64,000 nt of DNA from Chryseobacterium oranimense (lineage in GTDB: Bacteria > Bacteroidota > Bacteroidia > Flavobacteriales > Weeksellaceae), in NCBI RefSeq assembly GCF_025244725.1, contig NZ_CP104203.1, positions 1,116,001-1,180,000 of the forward strand, in the 5' to 3' direction. Below, one piece after another: positions 7,900 to 16,885 of the stretch. Both the position numbers and the translations under genes were made by a program. The notes beneath the pieces are model-generated. The model had not been told where the DNA came from, did not search any database, and was given only the letters and a program-made list of their open reading frames with translations. Position 1 is the stretch's first letter. Each line of letters opens with the position of its first letter.

Positions 7900-9390
7900 A
7901 TGTCTGAAATTGAGAATCAACAGCCTCAAAACATAAAGAATAATCCAAGGATTATGAAAGCCTGGGCTGTATACGACTGGGCAAATTCTGTTTATTCACT
8001 GGTTATTACCTCTACTATTTTTCCTATTTACTATTCCATACTTACTACTGCTTACGAGAAAAAGGAGTATGTGGAAGAAACAAAATCATGGATTGATGTT
8101 CCGGTAAGGCATATGATAAAGATCTTCGGGAAAGAATATCAGCCTGATGCTGTGTACGGATATTCCCTTACCATATCATTTTTTATTGTGGTGCTGCTTT
8201 CTCCGTTTCTGTCTTCATTAGCGGATACTATTGGAAACAAGAAGTCGTTTTTGCAGTTTTTCTGTTATCTGGGAGCAACATCATGTATGGGGCTTGCCAT
8301 GTTTACAGGAATGCATAACGTATTTTTAGGTCTTCTTTTCAGTATTACGGCAAGTGTTGGGTTCTGGGGAAGTCTCGTGTTTTATAACTCTTTTCTGCCG
8401 GATATTGCAACGCGTGATAAGCAGGATGCACTGTCTGCAAAAGGATATGTTTACGGGTATATTGGTTCTGTAGTTTTGGTAGTGATCTGTCTGGTACTGA
8501 TCCAGGTTTTCGCAAAAGGAGCGGCACAGCAGCTTTTATTCACAAGAATAAGCTTCCTGTTAACCGGTGCATGGTGGTTTGGATTTTCTCAGTATACATT
8601 CAAGCATCTTCCTCAGTTTGGGGATGTTAAAGAAAAGCTTCCTAAAGATTTGGTTCTTTTAAATTATAAGAATATTTTCAAAAAACATGAAGAGCAGGGT
8701 GGTTTCTTTGAGGTTCTTAAAGATAATATGAGTTTTTATAAAGACATTGCCAAAGAAAGCTTTCATGAACTGTTTAAGGTAGGCGGAGTCTTGTTTAAAG
8801 ATAAAAACCTGAAATTTTTCCTTTCCAGCTTCTTTTTCTACAGTGTAGGGATGCAGACTATTTTCCTGATGGCAACCCTGTTTGGGAAAAGCGAGATCAA
8901 TCTGGCTCAGGATAAGCTGATAGGAACTCTTTTGGTTATTCAGATTGAGGCGATCATCGGGGCGGTAATATTCTCCAGGTTATCAAAAAGAATAGGGAAC
9001 AAAAATGTGATTTCCATTGCTATTATTTTATGGATTGTTGCATGTCTTTGGGCTTATTTCCTGAATAAAGAAAATCCTACGGTAGAATATCAGTTCTACG
9101 GGGTAGCAGCGGTCGTTGGTCTTGTGATGGGAGGTCTTCAGGCGATGTCCAGATCTACTTATTCAAAGCTTCTTCCAGAAGATTCTATGGAAAACACAAC
9201 TTACTTCAGCTTTTATGACGTGCTGGAAAAGATAGCGATTATTATCGGTACATTTATCTTTGCTACCTTAATCGAGCATTTCAATAATATGCGTATTGCG
9301 GCACTCTCCATGACATTATTCTTTGCTGCAGGGCTTGTTCTTATCCGGTTTTTAAAAGTAAACATGCTGAAAAACAGAGATACGCTCTAA
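7900..9390 (+). CDS. MFS transporter, UMF1/Atg22-like
   Basis: Encodes 496 residues with about twelve hydrophobic segments. The N-terminus KAWAVYDWANSVYSLVITST is the hallmark of the UMF1 (Atg22-like) branch of the major facilitator superfamily, proteins related to yeast vacuolar amino-acid effluxers. A soluble insertion of about 30 residues (YEKKEYVEETKSWIDVPVRH) lies between TM1 and TM2, and a longer one around residues 245-290. Substrate in bacteria is unknown; efflux or uptake of amino acids or similar small molecules is inference. It is a single-gene transcription unit with its own promoter and a terminator. Confidence 0.88.
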   Translation: MSEIENQQPQNIKNNPRIMKAWAVYDWANSVYSLVITSTIFPIYYSILTTAYEKKEYVEETKSWIDVPVRHMIKIFGKEYQPDAVYGYSLTISFFIVVLLSPFLSSLADTIGNKKSFLQFFCYLGATSCMGLAMFTGMHNVFLGLLFSITASVGFWGSLVFYNSFLPDIATRDKQDALSAKGYVYGYIGSVVLVVICLVLIQVFAKGAAQQLLFTRISFLLTGAWWFGFSQYTFKHLPQFGDVKEKLPKDLVLLNYKNIFKKHEEQGGFFEVLKDNMSFYKDIAKESFHELFKVGGVLFKDKNLKFFLSSFFFYSVGMQTIFLMATLFGKSEINLAQDKLIGTLLVIQIEAIIGAVIFSRLSKRIGNKNVISIAIILWIVACLWAYFLNKENPTVEYQFYGVAAVVGLVMGGLQAMSRSTYSKLLPEDSMENTTYFSFYDVLEKIAIIIGTFIFATLIEHFNNMRIAALSMTLFFAAGLVLIRFLKVNMLKNRDTL

Positions 9391-9410
9391 AAGCGCTAAC
9401 AAAATAATAA

Positions 9411-9443
9411 AAAAGATGTCTTATAATCAGGACATCTTTTTTT
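9411..9443 (+). terminator. Rho-independent terminator
   Basis: Perfect stem AAAAGATGTC / GACATCTTTT around a 10-base loop, followed by T residues. Confidence 0.9.
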
Positions 9444-9518
9444 ATAAACAGATGTTAATTTATTGACCTGCTGGTTGGCATTTTAATTGTAGCAATTCTG
9501 AATCAAATTATGAATATT

Positions 9519-9902
9519 ATGAAAAAAACACTCATCTTATCTGTTCTTTTTATAGGAATGGGTCTGGCAAATGCCCAAAAAACTGCTAAAGTAGAGTCTC
9601 AGCACGGAACAGCCAAACAAACGGATAAACATCTTGAAATTGATGGTATTGGCCACAATAGTTCTTATACTTTAAATGGAGGAAACGCAGAAGTTTCGGG
9701 TGGAAGTAATGTAATTACCATTAATGGTTATTTGGATAAGCTTGAAGTATCCGGCACCGACAATACTGTTTATGTAGATAAAGTAACCCGCATTATTTTG
9801 GAAGGAGGCAATAATAAGGTGTTCTACAAATCTTCACCTACAAAAACAGGGAAACCCGGTGTTGCCATAACCGGAGTGGGTAATAGTGTGAAGAAAAAAT
9901 AA
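9519..9902 (+). CDS. Secreted DUF3060-like protein
   Basis: Encodes 127 residues from ATG 9519 (a second ATG in frame at 9510 adds MNI). MKKTLILSVLFIGMGLANA precedes QKT, a standard signal peptide. The mature part reads as short beta repeats with the pattern G-x-(N/T)-x-(V/I), for example LEIDGIGHNSSYTL, VITINGYLDKLEVSGT and IILEGGNNKVFYKS, which matches the DUF3060 type of right-handed beta-solenoid-like domain. The tail is basic (VKKK). It is monocistronic. The biological role of the family is unknown; surface or periplasmic location is inferred from the signal peptide. Confidence 0.8.
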   Translation: MKKTLILSVLFIGMGLANAQKTAKVESQHGTAKQTDKHLEIDGIGHNSSYTLNGGNAEVSGGSNVITINGYLDKLEVSGTDNTVYVDKVTRIILEGGNNKVFYKSSPTKTGKPGVAITGVGNSVKKK

Positions 9903-9931
9903 ATAAATTACATAGTATAAAATAATAGAGG

Positions 9932-9960
9932 GCTGAATATGAAAATATTCAGCTTTTTTT
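9932..9960 (+). terminator. Rho-independent terminator with GAAA loop
   Basis: GCTGAATAT-GAAA-ATATTCAGC followed by seven T. Perfect 9-bp stem closed by a GNRA tetraloop. Confidence 0.92.
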
Positions 9961-10119
9961 GTGATATATAGCTCTTGGAAAAAGAAATTCTATTGTCTCA
10001 AATTAAGATATTTTCAGTTTAGAATATATTTATTGTGACTTGTTGAAAAAGTATAAGAAAATGATAATTATTTTTCACTGGATGTTGATTTTTTTTATTT
10101 TATTTGTATATCTAATTAA

Positions 10120-12291
10120 ATGAAAATGATTAAAAAACTATTATTCCTATGCCTTGTGCAGTGCTTTGTTTTCAGTTTTTCACAAAAGCTGAGGCCTGTT
10201 GCACAGAAAATTTCTGAATTTCATACCGGGAAAAAAACTTTTCAGAAGTATGATCTGTTTGAAGTGAACAAGACTTCTAAAAAGCTATCAGAATATAAAA
10301 GAGCAGCTACTGATATTACGGTTCTGAGCCTAAAATCTTCAGAACTGAAAAAGCTGGTCAATGAAAAGCCTGAATATCTTGAAGTAAGTTTTCCTTTCGA
10401 CGGAGACAAGCAGATTACAGTTGAACTTTATAAGAATCAGATCTTTACCAATGAATTTAAAGTGGTTACCAATAAAGGAGGAGTTGTAAATTATACTCCG
10501 GGTGCTTATTATATCGGAATTGTGAAGGGGGATAACACTTCTATTGCAGCTTTCAGCTTTTTTAATGATGATATTGTAGGGGTGGCTTCTACTTCCGAGC
10601 TTGGGAATGTGGTATTGGGAAAAGCAAAAAATGCTGAAGATTTTGTGAGCTATTCGGAATCCAAACTCACTGGTGCCAATCCTTTCGTTTGCGGTGTAGA
10701 TGAACTGAAAGAGAATCAACCCAAAAAAGTATCGTTTGATCCGTCTGTAAGCAATAAAGCCATGACGGAAAATTGTGTAAGGATTTATTATGAGGTGTGC
10801 TATAAGCCTTATCAAAATAATAATTCAGACATCACGACGACTACCAACTGGCTTACAGCGGTTCATAATAATATTGCAACTCTTTACAGTAATGATGATA
10901 TTAAAGTGGCTCTAAATGAAATCTATATCTGGACAACACCGGACCCTTACACCGGAAGTCCTAATACAAACCTTGGGAGTTTTAGAAATAACAGACAGAC
11001 GTTTAATGGCGATTTAGCCCATCTTATCAATGCGCCTGCCACTACAAGTGTTGCTTATGTGAATTCATTATGTGGTACTTACAGACATGCTTATTCCGGT
11101 ATTTCACAGACTTATTCCAATGTACCGGTCTATTCTTGGACTATTCAGGCAATGACGCACGAAATGGGGCATAGTTTAGGCTCTCCTCATACCCATGCCT
11201 GTGCCTGGAACGGAAACAATACTGCCATTGATGGCTGTGGAGCTCAGGCTGGCTACAGTGAAGGCTGTACAGGACCGATTCCTTCCACAACTGTGAAGGG
11301 AACAATTATGAGCTATTGTCATCTGGTTTCCGGTGTAGGAATCAGTTTCAATAATGGTTTTGGGCCACAGCCTGCTGCTCTGATCAGGAATACGGTTGAT
11401 TCAAAGGCATGTCTTGGCACAAATTGTACTACCGCCTGTACTGCAACGGTTACAGGGATGAATGTTTCGGATATTACCCAGGTTTCAGCAAATGCTGCCT
11501 TTACTGATGCTGTTTCTGCATCATGGAAATATAAGCTTACCAAAATGGATGAAACTTATGTAACATCGGGCACAACAAGTTCACAAAACCTTAGTTTCAG
11601 CAGCCTTCAGCCTGCAACTTATTATAAATTATCGGTAGGAACAACCTGCTCAGGATCCAATGCTTTCCAAAAAACACAGGTATTCCTTACGGATGCATCC
11701 TGGTGCGACGGTGCTTTGTTTACAGATACAGGCGGCCAGACCGCAGGTTACAGAAATGATGAAACGATTGTTAAAACATTTTACCCTTCTTCAGGTGCTC
11801 TTACTATGACATTTACAGAGTTTGCACTGGAGCAGGATTATGATTTTATGTATGTGTATAACGGACCTTCTACAGCGTCTCCCGTGTTTGCCAATGGAAA
11901 TAATCTGACAGGAAATACAGTGCCTGGTCCTTTTACTTCTACACATTCTTCAGGAGCTATTACGGTAAAATTTGTATCGGATCCGGGAGTTACAGATAAT
12001 GGTTGGAAAGCGAATTTCTCCTGCAATGTTCTTGGAGTGAATGAGGTAACTAAAAATGATAATCTCATCAATATTTATCCGAATCCTGCTAAAAACATGA
12101 TCGTTATCTCATCTAAAGATGCTTTAAAATCTTATAAAATTTATGATGAAGCAGGGCGACTTGTACTATCTGAATCTTCATTAAAAGGAAACAAGCAGGA
12201 AGTAAATATTACATCCATCCAGACAGGAAATTATATTGTAACCGTGGAGACAGAGAAGCAAACGGTAAATAAAAAACTGATCAAGCATTAA
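10120..12291 (+). CDS. Reprolysin-like zinc metalloprotease, T9SS cargo
   Basis: Encodes 723 residues: a signal peptide (residues 1-22, ending FSFSQ), a propeptide to about residue 215, and a metalloprotease domain with the extended zinc motif H347-E-M-G-H351-S-L-G-S-P-H357 of metzincins (M12/reprolysin-like), followed by a Cys-rich stretch and an SYCH Met-turn-like region. Residues about 440-525 resemble a fibronectin type III domain, 528-637 a CUB-like domain (WCDG ... NFSC), and 648-723 a type A T9SS sorting domain (IYPNPAKNMIVI ... VNKKLIKH). It is thus a protease exported through the outer membrane by the type IX system, probably degrading external protein. Single-gene unit with its own terminator. 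Confidence 0.93.
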   Translation: MKMIKKLLFLCLVQCFVFSFSQKLRPVAQKISEFHTGKKTFQKYDLFEVNKTSKKLSEYKRAATDITVLSLKSSELKKLVNEKPEYLEVSFPFDGDKQITVELYKNQIFTNEFKVVTNKGGVVNYTPGAYYIGIVKGDNTSIAAFSFFNDDIVGVASTSELGNVVLGKAKNAEDFVSYSESKLTGANPFVCGVDELKENQPKKVSFDPSVSNKAMTENCVRIYYEVCYKPYQNNNSDITTTTNWLTAVHNNIATLYSNDDIKVALNEIYIWTTPDPYTGSPNTNLGSFRNNRQTFNGDLAHLINAPATTSVAYVNSLCGTYRHAYSGISQTYSNVPVYSWTIQAMTHEMGHSLGSPHTHACAWNGNNTAIDGCGAQAGYSEGCTGPIPSTTVKGTIMSYCHLVSGVGISFNNGFGPQPAALIRNTVDSKACLGTNCTTACTATVTGMNVSDITQVSANAAFTDAVSASWKYKLTKMDETYVTSGTTSSQNLSFSSLQPATYYKLSVGTTCSGSNAFQKTQVFLTDASWCDGALFTDTGGQTAGYRNDETIVKTFYPSSGALTMTFTEFALEQDYDFMYVYNGPSTASPVFANGNNLTGNTVPGPFTSTHSSGAITVKFVSDPGVTDNGWKANFSCNVLGVNEVTKNDNLINIYPNPAKNMIVISSKDALKSYKIYDEAGRLVLSESSLKGNKQEVNITSIQTGNYIVTVETEKQTVNKKLIKH

Positions 12292-12320
12292 TTGTATTTA
12301 CACCATTTAATAATAATCAA

Positions 12321-12347
12321 AAAAGCCTGAGATTTCAGGCTTTTTTG
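12321..12347 (+). terminator. Rho-independent terminator
   Basis: AAAAGCCTGA-GATT-TCAGGCTTTT with a T tract; perfect 10-bp stem. Confidence 0.92.
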
Positions 12348-12425
12348 GTTTAGTGAAATGATTTTATTTTCTGATTATTAAAGAAGAACCCATTTATATG
12401 CAAATAAATTGGAATTCGGCTTGAG

Positions 12426-12461
12426 TTTTGCTTATATTCAGCGGAATAATTTTTAACTTTG
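12426..12461 (+). promoter_or_regulatory. Promoter of GHMP kinase gene
   Basis: TTTTG at 12426-12430 and TAACTTTG at 12454-12461, 23 bases apart: both elements of the Bacteroidota sigma promoter. The -7 box is 20 bases before ATG 12482 and rules out the upstream ATG at 12428 as start. Confidence 0.7.
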
Positions 12462-12481
12462 CAAAAAGATTTATTGTCAAA

Positions 12482-13408
12482 ATGACGAACCCTCTATTTT
12501 ATGCAAAAATAATTCTCTTTGGAGAATATGGGATGATTGAAGATTCCCAGGGGCTTGTAGTACCTTACAGCTTCTATAAAGGAACTCTGAAATTCTCAGA
12601 TTTGAGCTCTGAATTTGAACTTAAATCGAACAGACACCTGCAGAAATACTCTGATTTTCTTGCAACGCTTGATCTTTCTGATGATTTCAAACTAGATATC
12701 GACAGCTTTAAAAATGATATTGCATCCGGACTTTTCTTTGATTCCAATATTCCTCAGGGATATGGAGTAGGAAGTTCTGGAGCTTTGGTAGCTGCTGTTT
12801 TTGAAAAATATGCACTCAATAAACTTGAACCTGAACAAATTTCTAAAGATAATCTGAAAAAGCTGAAGGCTGTTTTTGGTGAAATGGAAAGCTATTTCCA
12901 TGGTAAAAGTTCGGGAATGGATCCCCTGATCTGTTATATGAACCTGCCGATCCTTATCGAGAATAAAGAAAACCTGGACAGGGTTTCTATTCCTGAAGGT
13001 GAAGAAGGTAAAGGAGCCATATTTCTTATTGATAGCGGAATTACAGGCGAAACAGGACCTATGATTCAGATTTTCTTTGAAAAAATGAAAACAGAAGGTT
13101 TCCGTAAAACGTTAAAAGAAGAGTTCATCCGTTATAACAACGCATGTATTGATTCTTTCCTTAAAAAAGACATGAATCCTTTCTTCAGAAACCTGAAAAA
13201 GCTTTCTTACTGGGCATATGAACATTTTCGTCCTATGATCCCGGAAAGTATTTTCAATATCTGGAAAAAAGGGCTTGACTCTAATGCTTATTATCTGAAA
13301 CTTTGCGGAAGCGGAGGCGGAGGATATATTCTGGGCTTTACCAAAGACTATGCGAAAGCAGAAAAAATGCTTGAAGGCTTCCAAAAAGAAGTGATTTACA
13401 GATTTTAA
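12482..13408 (+). CDS. GHMP kinase, mevalonate-kinase-like
   Basis: Encodes 308 residues. GHMP motif 1 is AKIILFGEYGM (8-18), motif 2 is PQGYGVGSSGALVA (91-104), the phosphate-binding loop, and motif 3 is LCGSGGGGYILGF near residues 274-286. These define the galactokinase/homoserine/mevalonate/phosphomevalonate kinase fold; flavobacterial proteins of this kind are annotated as mevalonate kinase, which phosphorylates mevalonate with ATP in the isoprenoid pathway. The UbiA prenyltransferase gene starts 10 bases downstream, which supports a role in isoprenoid supply. No diphosphomevalonate decarboxylase is adjacent. Exact substrate is inference. The start is set by the promoter at 12426-12461. 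Confidence 0.85.
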   Translation: MTNPLFYAKIILFGEYGMIEDSQGLVVPYSFYKGTLKFSDLSSEFELKSNRHLQKYSDFLATLDLSDDFKLDIDSFKNDIASGLFFDSNIPQGYGVGSSGALVAAVFEKYALNKLEPEQISKDNLKKLKAVFGEMESYFHGKSSGMDPLICYMNLPILIENKENLDRVSIPEGEEGKGAIFLIDSGITGETGPMIQIFFEKMKTEGFRKTLKEEFIRYNNACIDSFLKKDMNPFFRNLKKLSYWAYEHFRPMIPESIFNIWKKGLDSNAYYLKLCGSGGGGYILGFTKDYAKAEKMLEGFQKEVIYRF

Positions 13409-13418
13409 ACAGGGTGGA

Positions 13419-14348
13419 ATGAATTCTGAAAAAGAAACTTTCCAATCTAAAAATTATGTCTCTAAATCTATTTTTTACAGATTCTCACAGTTCGTGGGTT
13501 TTCTTATCGGTGCCCGTGTTTTTGTAGCCGCACTTCTTACCTTTGCCTTGTATGTTTCTACATTTTTCCTGTTTAATCAGGATGAAACCTTTAGAAAATT
13601 CGTCTTCGATTTTAAAGTACACGGCATTATTTTCTGTACCGTTATCTCCATTCTGGCTGGTGGAATTATTAACCAGTTTTATGATCTGGAAAAAGACCAT
13701 GTGGCCAAGCCTTTCAGGACCAGGATTCAAAGCTTTATCAAGCAGAAATACTTTTTGTATGCTTATCTTGTCCTTACTGCAGTTTCTCTTGGGGTTGCGT
13801 GGATGATTTCTCACAAAGTTTTTGCTTTTTTTCTTGTCTATCAGTTTTTTATGTGGTTTTACAGCCATAAATTAAGCAGACTGCTGATCATCAATAATCT
13901 TACTTTTGTAAGTCTTACATTATATCCTTTCTTCGGAATGATGGTGTATTATGAAACCTTTTCTAAAAAGGTGATGCTGATGGCCATTTTTCTTTTTTTA
14001 ATTCTTTTATGTATTGATATTGTAAAAGATATGTTGACGAAAAGTGTGGATAAGGCATTCGGGTATACAACTATTCCTAACTATTTTAAAAATAGAAATA
14101 CTCAGATCATTATCATTTCCCTGTTGGTTACGACCATAGCTGTTTCAATGAAACTTATTTCTAAAACAGGGATTTCAGGCTTTATGGCATATTATTTTAC
14201 GGCAGGAATGTTTGTCATGATTTTTTGTATTTACCTGCTGCTTAATTCTACCCGGAGGAGTAAATTCTTCACACTCAATATATTAAGATTTTGGATTTTT
14301 GTAGGTATCATTGCGATGCTTCTGAATGGAATTGAAAATAAATTCTAG
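13419..14348 (+). CDS. UbiA-family prenyltransferase (possibly geranylgeranylglycerol-phosphate type)
   Basis: Encodes 309 residues with about eight hydrophobic segments. The first prenyl-diphosphate/Mg motif is NQFYDLEKDHVAKP (about residues 85-98), the second is DIVKDMLTKSVD (about 197-208), as in UbiA enzymes. Flavobacterial members next to GHMP kinases are usually annotated as geranylgeranylglycerol-phosphate geranylgeranyltransferase, but the acceptor cannot be read from sequence. It lies 10 bases after the GHMP kinase and is surely co-transcribed. MenA, a different UbiA enzyme, is encoded separately at 36.5 kb, so this one is not needed for menaquinone. Integral inner-membrane enzyme. 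Confidence 0.87.
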   Translation: MNSEKETFQSKNYVSKSIFYRFSQFVGFLIGARVFVAALLTFALYVSTFFLFNQDETFRKFVFDFKVHGIIFCTVISILAGGIINQFYDLEKDHVAKPFRTRIQSFIKQKYFLYAYLVLTAVSLGVAWMISHKVFAFFLVYQFFMWFYSHKLSRLLIINNLTFVSLTLYPFFGMMVYYETFSKKVMLMAIFLFLILLCIDIVKDMLTKSVDKAFGYTTIPNYFKNRNTQIIIISLLVTTIAVSMKLISKTGISGFMAYYFTAGMFVMIFCIYLLLNSTRRSKFFTLNILRFWIFVGIIAMLLNGIENKF

Positions 14349-14380
14349 AAAATTTTCTTTAAATAAACAGAGGTTATCAT

Positions 14381-14388
14381 TACCTTTG
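14381..14388 (+). promoter_or_regulatory. -7 promoter box TACCTTTG
   Basis: Exact TAnnTTTG match 24 bases before the proline dehydrogenase ATG. A clear -33 TTG is not seen. Confidence 0.55.
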
Positions 14389-14412
14389 CGAAACTAAATT
14401 TAATAAAAAGGA

Positions 14413-15579
14413 ATGCCCATTTTTAACGATACTAAAGTTGCATTTGCAGACAAGTCTGATGCACAATTAAGAAAGGCGTACTGGATGTTTAAAATGATTG
14501 AACAGCCTGCTCTTACCAGCCTTGGAACTTCTGTCCTTAATTTTACGGTACACAACAATTTTCCTTTCGTGACCGGAATTGTAAAAAGCACCTTGTTTGA
14601 ACAATTCTGTGGCGGCGAAACACGTGAAGAAAGTATGAAGGCAGTAAAACAGCTTTTCAAAAGGGGTGTGGGAAGTATTTTCGATTATTCAATTGAGGGT
14701 AAAGAGGATGAGGAAACCTTTGATGCAGTGTGTAAAGAGATTAAAGATATCATCAGATTTTCAGTGGGAAACCCTGCCATTCCGTTTATTGTATTTAAGC
14801 CGACCGCCTTCGGAAGAATTGATCTTTATGAAGCAGTAGGAAAAGGAGCTGAGCTTACAACCAGCCAGAAAGAAGAATGGGAAAGAGTGGTGAGAAGATT
14901 TGATGAGGTTTGCAGCCTTTGCCATGAAAATGATAAGAAAGTAATGGTAGATGCTGAAGAAACCTGGATGCAGGATTCGGCAGATCAGCTTTGTGAAGAA
15001 ATGATGGAGAAGTACAATCAGGAAAAACCGATTGTATGGAATACCATCCAGATGTACAGAACCGGAAGACTGGAATATATGGAAGCTCATCTGCAGAGAG
15101 CCAGAGAAAAAAATTATTTTATAGGATATAAGATTGTGCGTGGGGCTTATATGGAAAAGGAAAGAGCAAGAGCTGCAGAAAAAGGATATGCGGATCCTAT
15201 CCAGCCGAATAAAGAAGCTTCGGACAGAAACTATAATGCCGGAATTGATTTTGTAATGAATCATTTGGATAAAGTATCTGCATTTTTCGGAACCCATAAT
15301 GAAGTGTCTTCAGAATTGGTTATGGATAAAATGAAAGCTAAATCTCTGGATAATGGCAATCCACATGTTTATTTTGGGCAGCTTTACGGGATGAGTGATA
15401 ATATCACCTTCTACTTATCAGATAAAGGTTATAATGTGGCTAAATATCTTCCATATGGACCCGTAAAGGATGTTGTTCCATATCTTACAAGAAGAGCCAG
15501 AGAAAATACTTCTGTAGCCGGACAGACAGGAAGAGAACTAGGACTTATCAAGAAAGAGCTTGAAAGAAGAAAAAAATAG
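14413..15579 (+). CDS. Proline dehydrogenase
   Basis: Encodes 388 residues, the usual size of stand-alone bacterial/mitochondrial-like PRODH. It oxidises L-proline to pyrroline-5-carboxylate using FAD and passes electrons to the quinone pool. Recognisable conserved stretches of the FAD-binding TIM barrel are FKPTAFGRIDLYE, MVDAEETWMQ, YKIVRGAYMEKERARA, FGTHNEVSS and the C-terminal YLPYGPVKDVVPYLTRRARE, which carries the substrate carboxylate-binding Arg residues. There is no P5C dehydrogenase domain and no such gene adjacent. It is a single-gene unit with its own promoter and terminator. Confidence 0.95.
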   Translation: MPIFNDTKVAFADKSDAQLRKAYWMFKMIEQPALTSLGTSVLNFTVHNNFPFVTGIVKSTLFEQFCGGETREESMKAVKQLFKRGVGSIFDYSIEGKEDEETFDAVCKEIKDIIRFSVGNPAIPFIVFKPTAFGRIDLYEAVGKGAELTTSQKEEWERVVRRFDEVCSLCHENDKKVMVDAEETWMQDSADQLCEEMMEKYNQEKPIVWNTIQMYRTGRLEYMEAHLQRAREKNYFIGYKIVRGAYMEKERARAAEKGYADPIQPNKEASDRNYNAGIDFVMNHLDKVSAFFGTHNEVSSELVMDKMKAKSLDNGNPHVYFGQLYGMSDNITFYLSDKGYNVAKYLPYGPVKDVVPYLTRRARENTSVAGQTGRELGLIKKELERRKK

Positions 15580-15600
15580 TAATATTTTAAAAATATATTT

Positions 15601-15631
15601 AAAAAGACTTGCAGAAAAGCAAGTCTTTTTG
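15601..15631 (+). terminator. Rho-independent terminator
   Basis: AAAAAGACTTGC / GCAAGTCTTTTT, a perfect 12-bp stem around AGAAAA-like loop bases, ending in T residues. Confidence 0.92.
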
Positions 15632-15807
15632 TTTGATATATTCATTGAAAAAGACCGTATTTATCATAGATTTCATACATGTTTGGTATTAGTAATAATT
15701 TGATTTAATTTAATATGTATTGAAAATTCAATAAATTTATTTACTTTTCATTGTTTAATTTATTTCTATTTTATACATTTGATTAAATAATCAAAAAAAA
15801 CTAACAC

Positions 15808-16826
15808 ATGAAAAAAACTTTACTTGTTACTGCCTTAATGGCGGTTAACTTTACCATCGCACAAACCTACAATAATGGAGGTTTAAGTACTGGCACAACT
15901 TCTAAAAGCGGTACTGCCGCACCCACAGGATACCATGGTCTGAGCTGCAGAATAATACAGGAAATACCACAGAGTCTAATACAAGCCTTGGATTAGGTGG
16001 AACATCCAGCTCAGCTTCAGCAAGCTTTTTTATTGCAGACGATTTTACGGTACCGGCTGGAACCAGCTGGCAGATCACCACCATTGATTTTTTTGCTTAT
16101 CAAACGAATTATACGGGGACTACTGCTCCCTTTAATACGGTGAGAGTAAATATTTACAGCTCAGATCCTTCTGTAGCAGGCGCTGTTAGCGTATATGGCG
16201 ATGATACCACCAACAGATTCAGCGCTGGTGCAGATGCTAATATGTACAGAACCGGAAATACTTTGGTCCCAACTCCCGGAACACCAGGAACCACCCGAAA
16301 GATATGGAAAATTACTGCAAATACACCCAAAACTTTGACTCCGGGAACCTATTGGGTAAAATATCAGTTACAAAATGTAGTTATGGTCAATGCAGGCTTT
16401 TTACCTCCGGTTACTATTGTTGGAAACAGGGGGCTTCCTGCTTTTAATGCCAAGCAGTTTGATGCTATTTTAGGAACCTGGGCCCCAATAGTAGATGCCG
16501 GAAATCCTGCAGCAGCTCCTGATTATCCACTGGATATGCCATTTGTAATTACTTTTACTGCTACAGTATTGGGCACGCAGGAGACGATGCAATATGATAA
16601 CAGAGTACAGGTTTATCCTAACCCGGTAAAAGATGATTTTAGAATAAATAATCCGGAAAAGCTTAAAATAAGCTCAATAGAAATCATCGACGCTTCAGGA
16701 AAGCTTGTAAGAACACTGAAGACATCCGAAGAGTATAGTGTTTCAGATCTGCCTAAAGGAAATTATATTTTGAAAATAAAGAATGAAGGCGGGCTTACAA
16801 AAATTACAAAACTAATTAAGCAATAG
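15808..16826 (+). pseudogene. Frameshifted secreted protein with T9SS sorting domain
   Basis: The gene opens with ATG 15808 and signal peptide MKKTLLVTALMAVNFTIAQ, then runs out of frame near 15933 (codons GGA TAC, then CATGG) and stops at 15996. Reading on in the third frame gives a continuous protein from PWSELQNNTGNT (about 15935) through FFIADDFTVPAGTSWQITT to the stop at 16826. The last 75 residues are a T9SS type A sorting domain (VYPNPVKDDFRI ... KITKLIKQ). One missing base explains everything, and the joined product would be about 339 residues. It may be a real mutation, phase variation or a sequencing error; no homopolymer lies at the site. The function of the main domain is not recognised. 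Confidence 0.88.
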
Positions 16827-16853
16827 CTTTAGTTTTCTTCTTCAATATTTTTT

Positions 16854-16885
16854 ACCTGGCCATTTTCTTTGGTCAGGTTTTTTTT
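16854..16885 (+). terminator. Rho-independent terminator
   Basis: ACCTGGCCA / TGGTCAGGT stem with one G-T pair, loop TTTTCTT, then eight T. Ends the frameshifted gene; its tail touches the stop codon of the minus-strand regulator gene. Confidence 0.85.
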
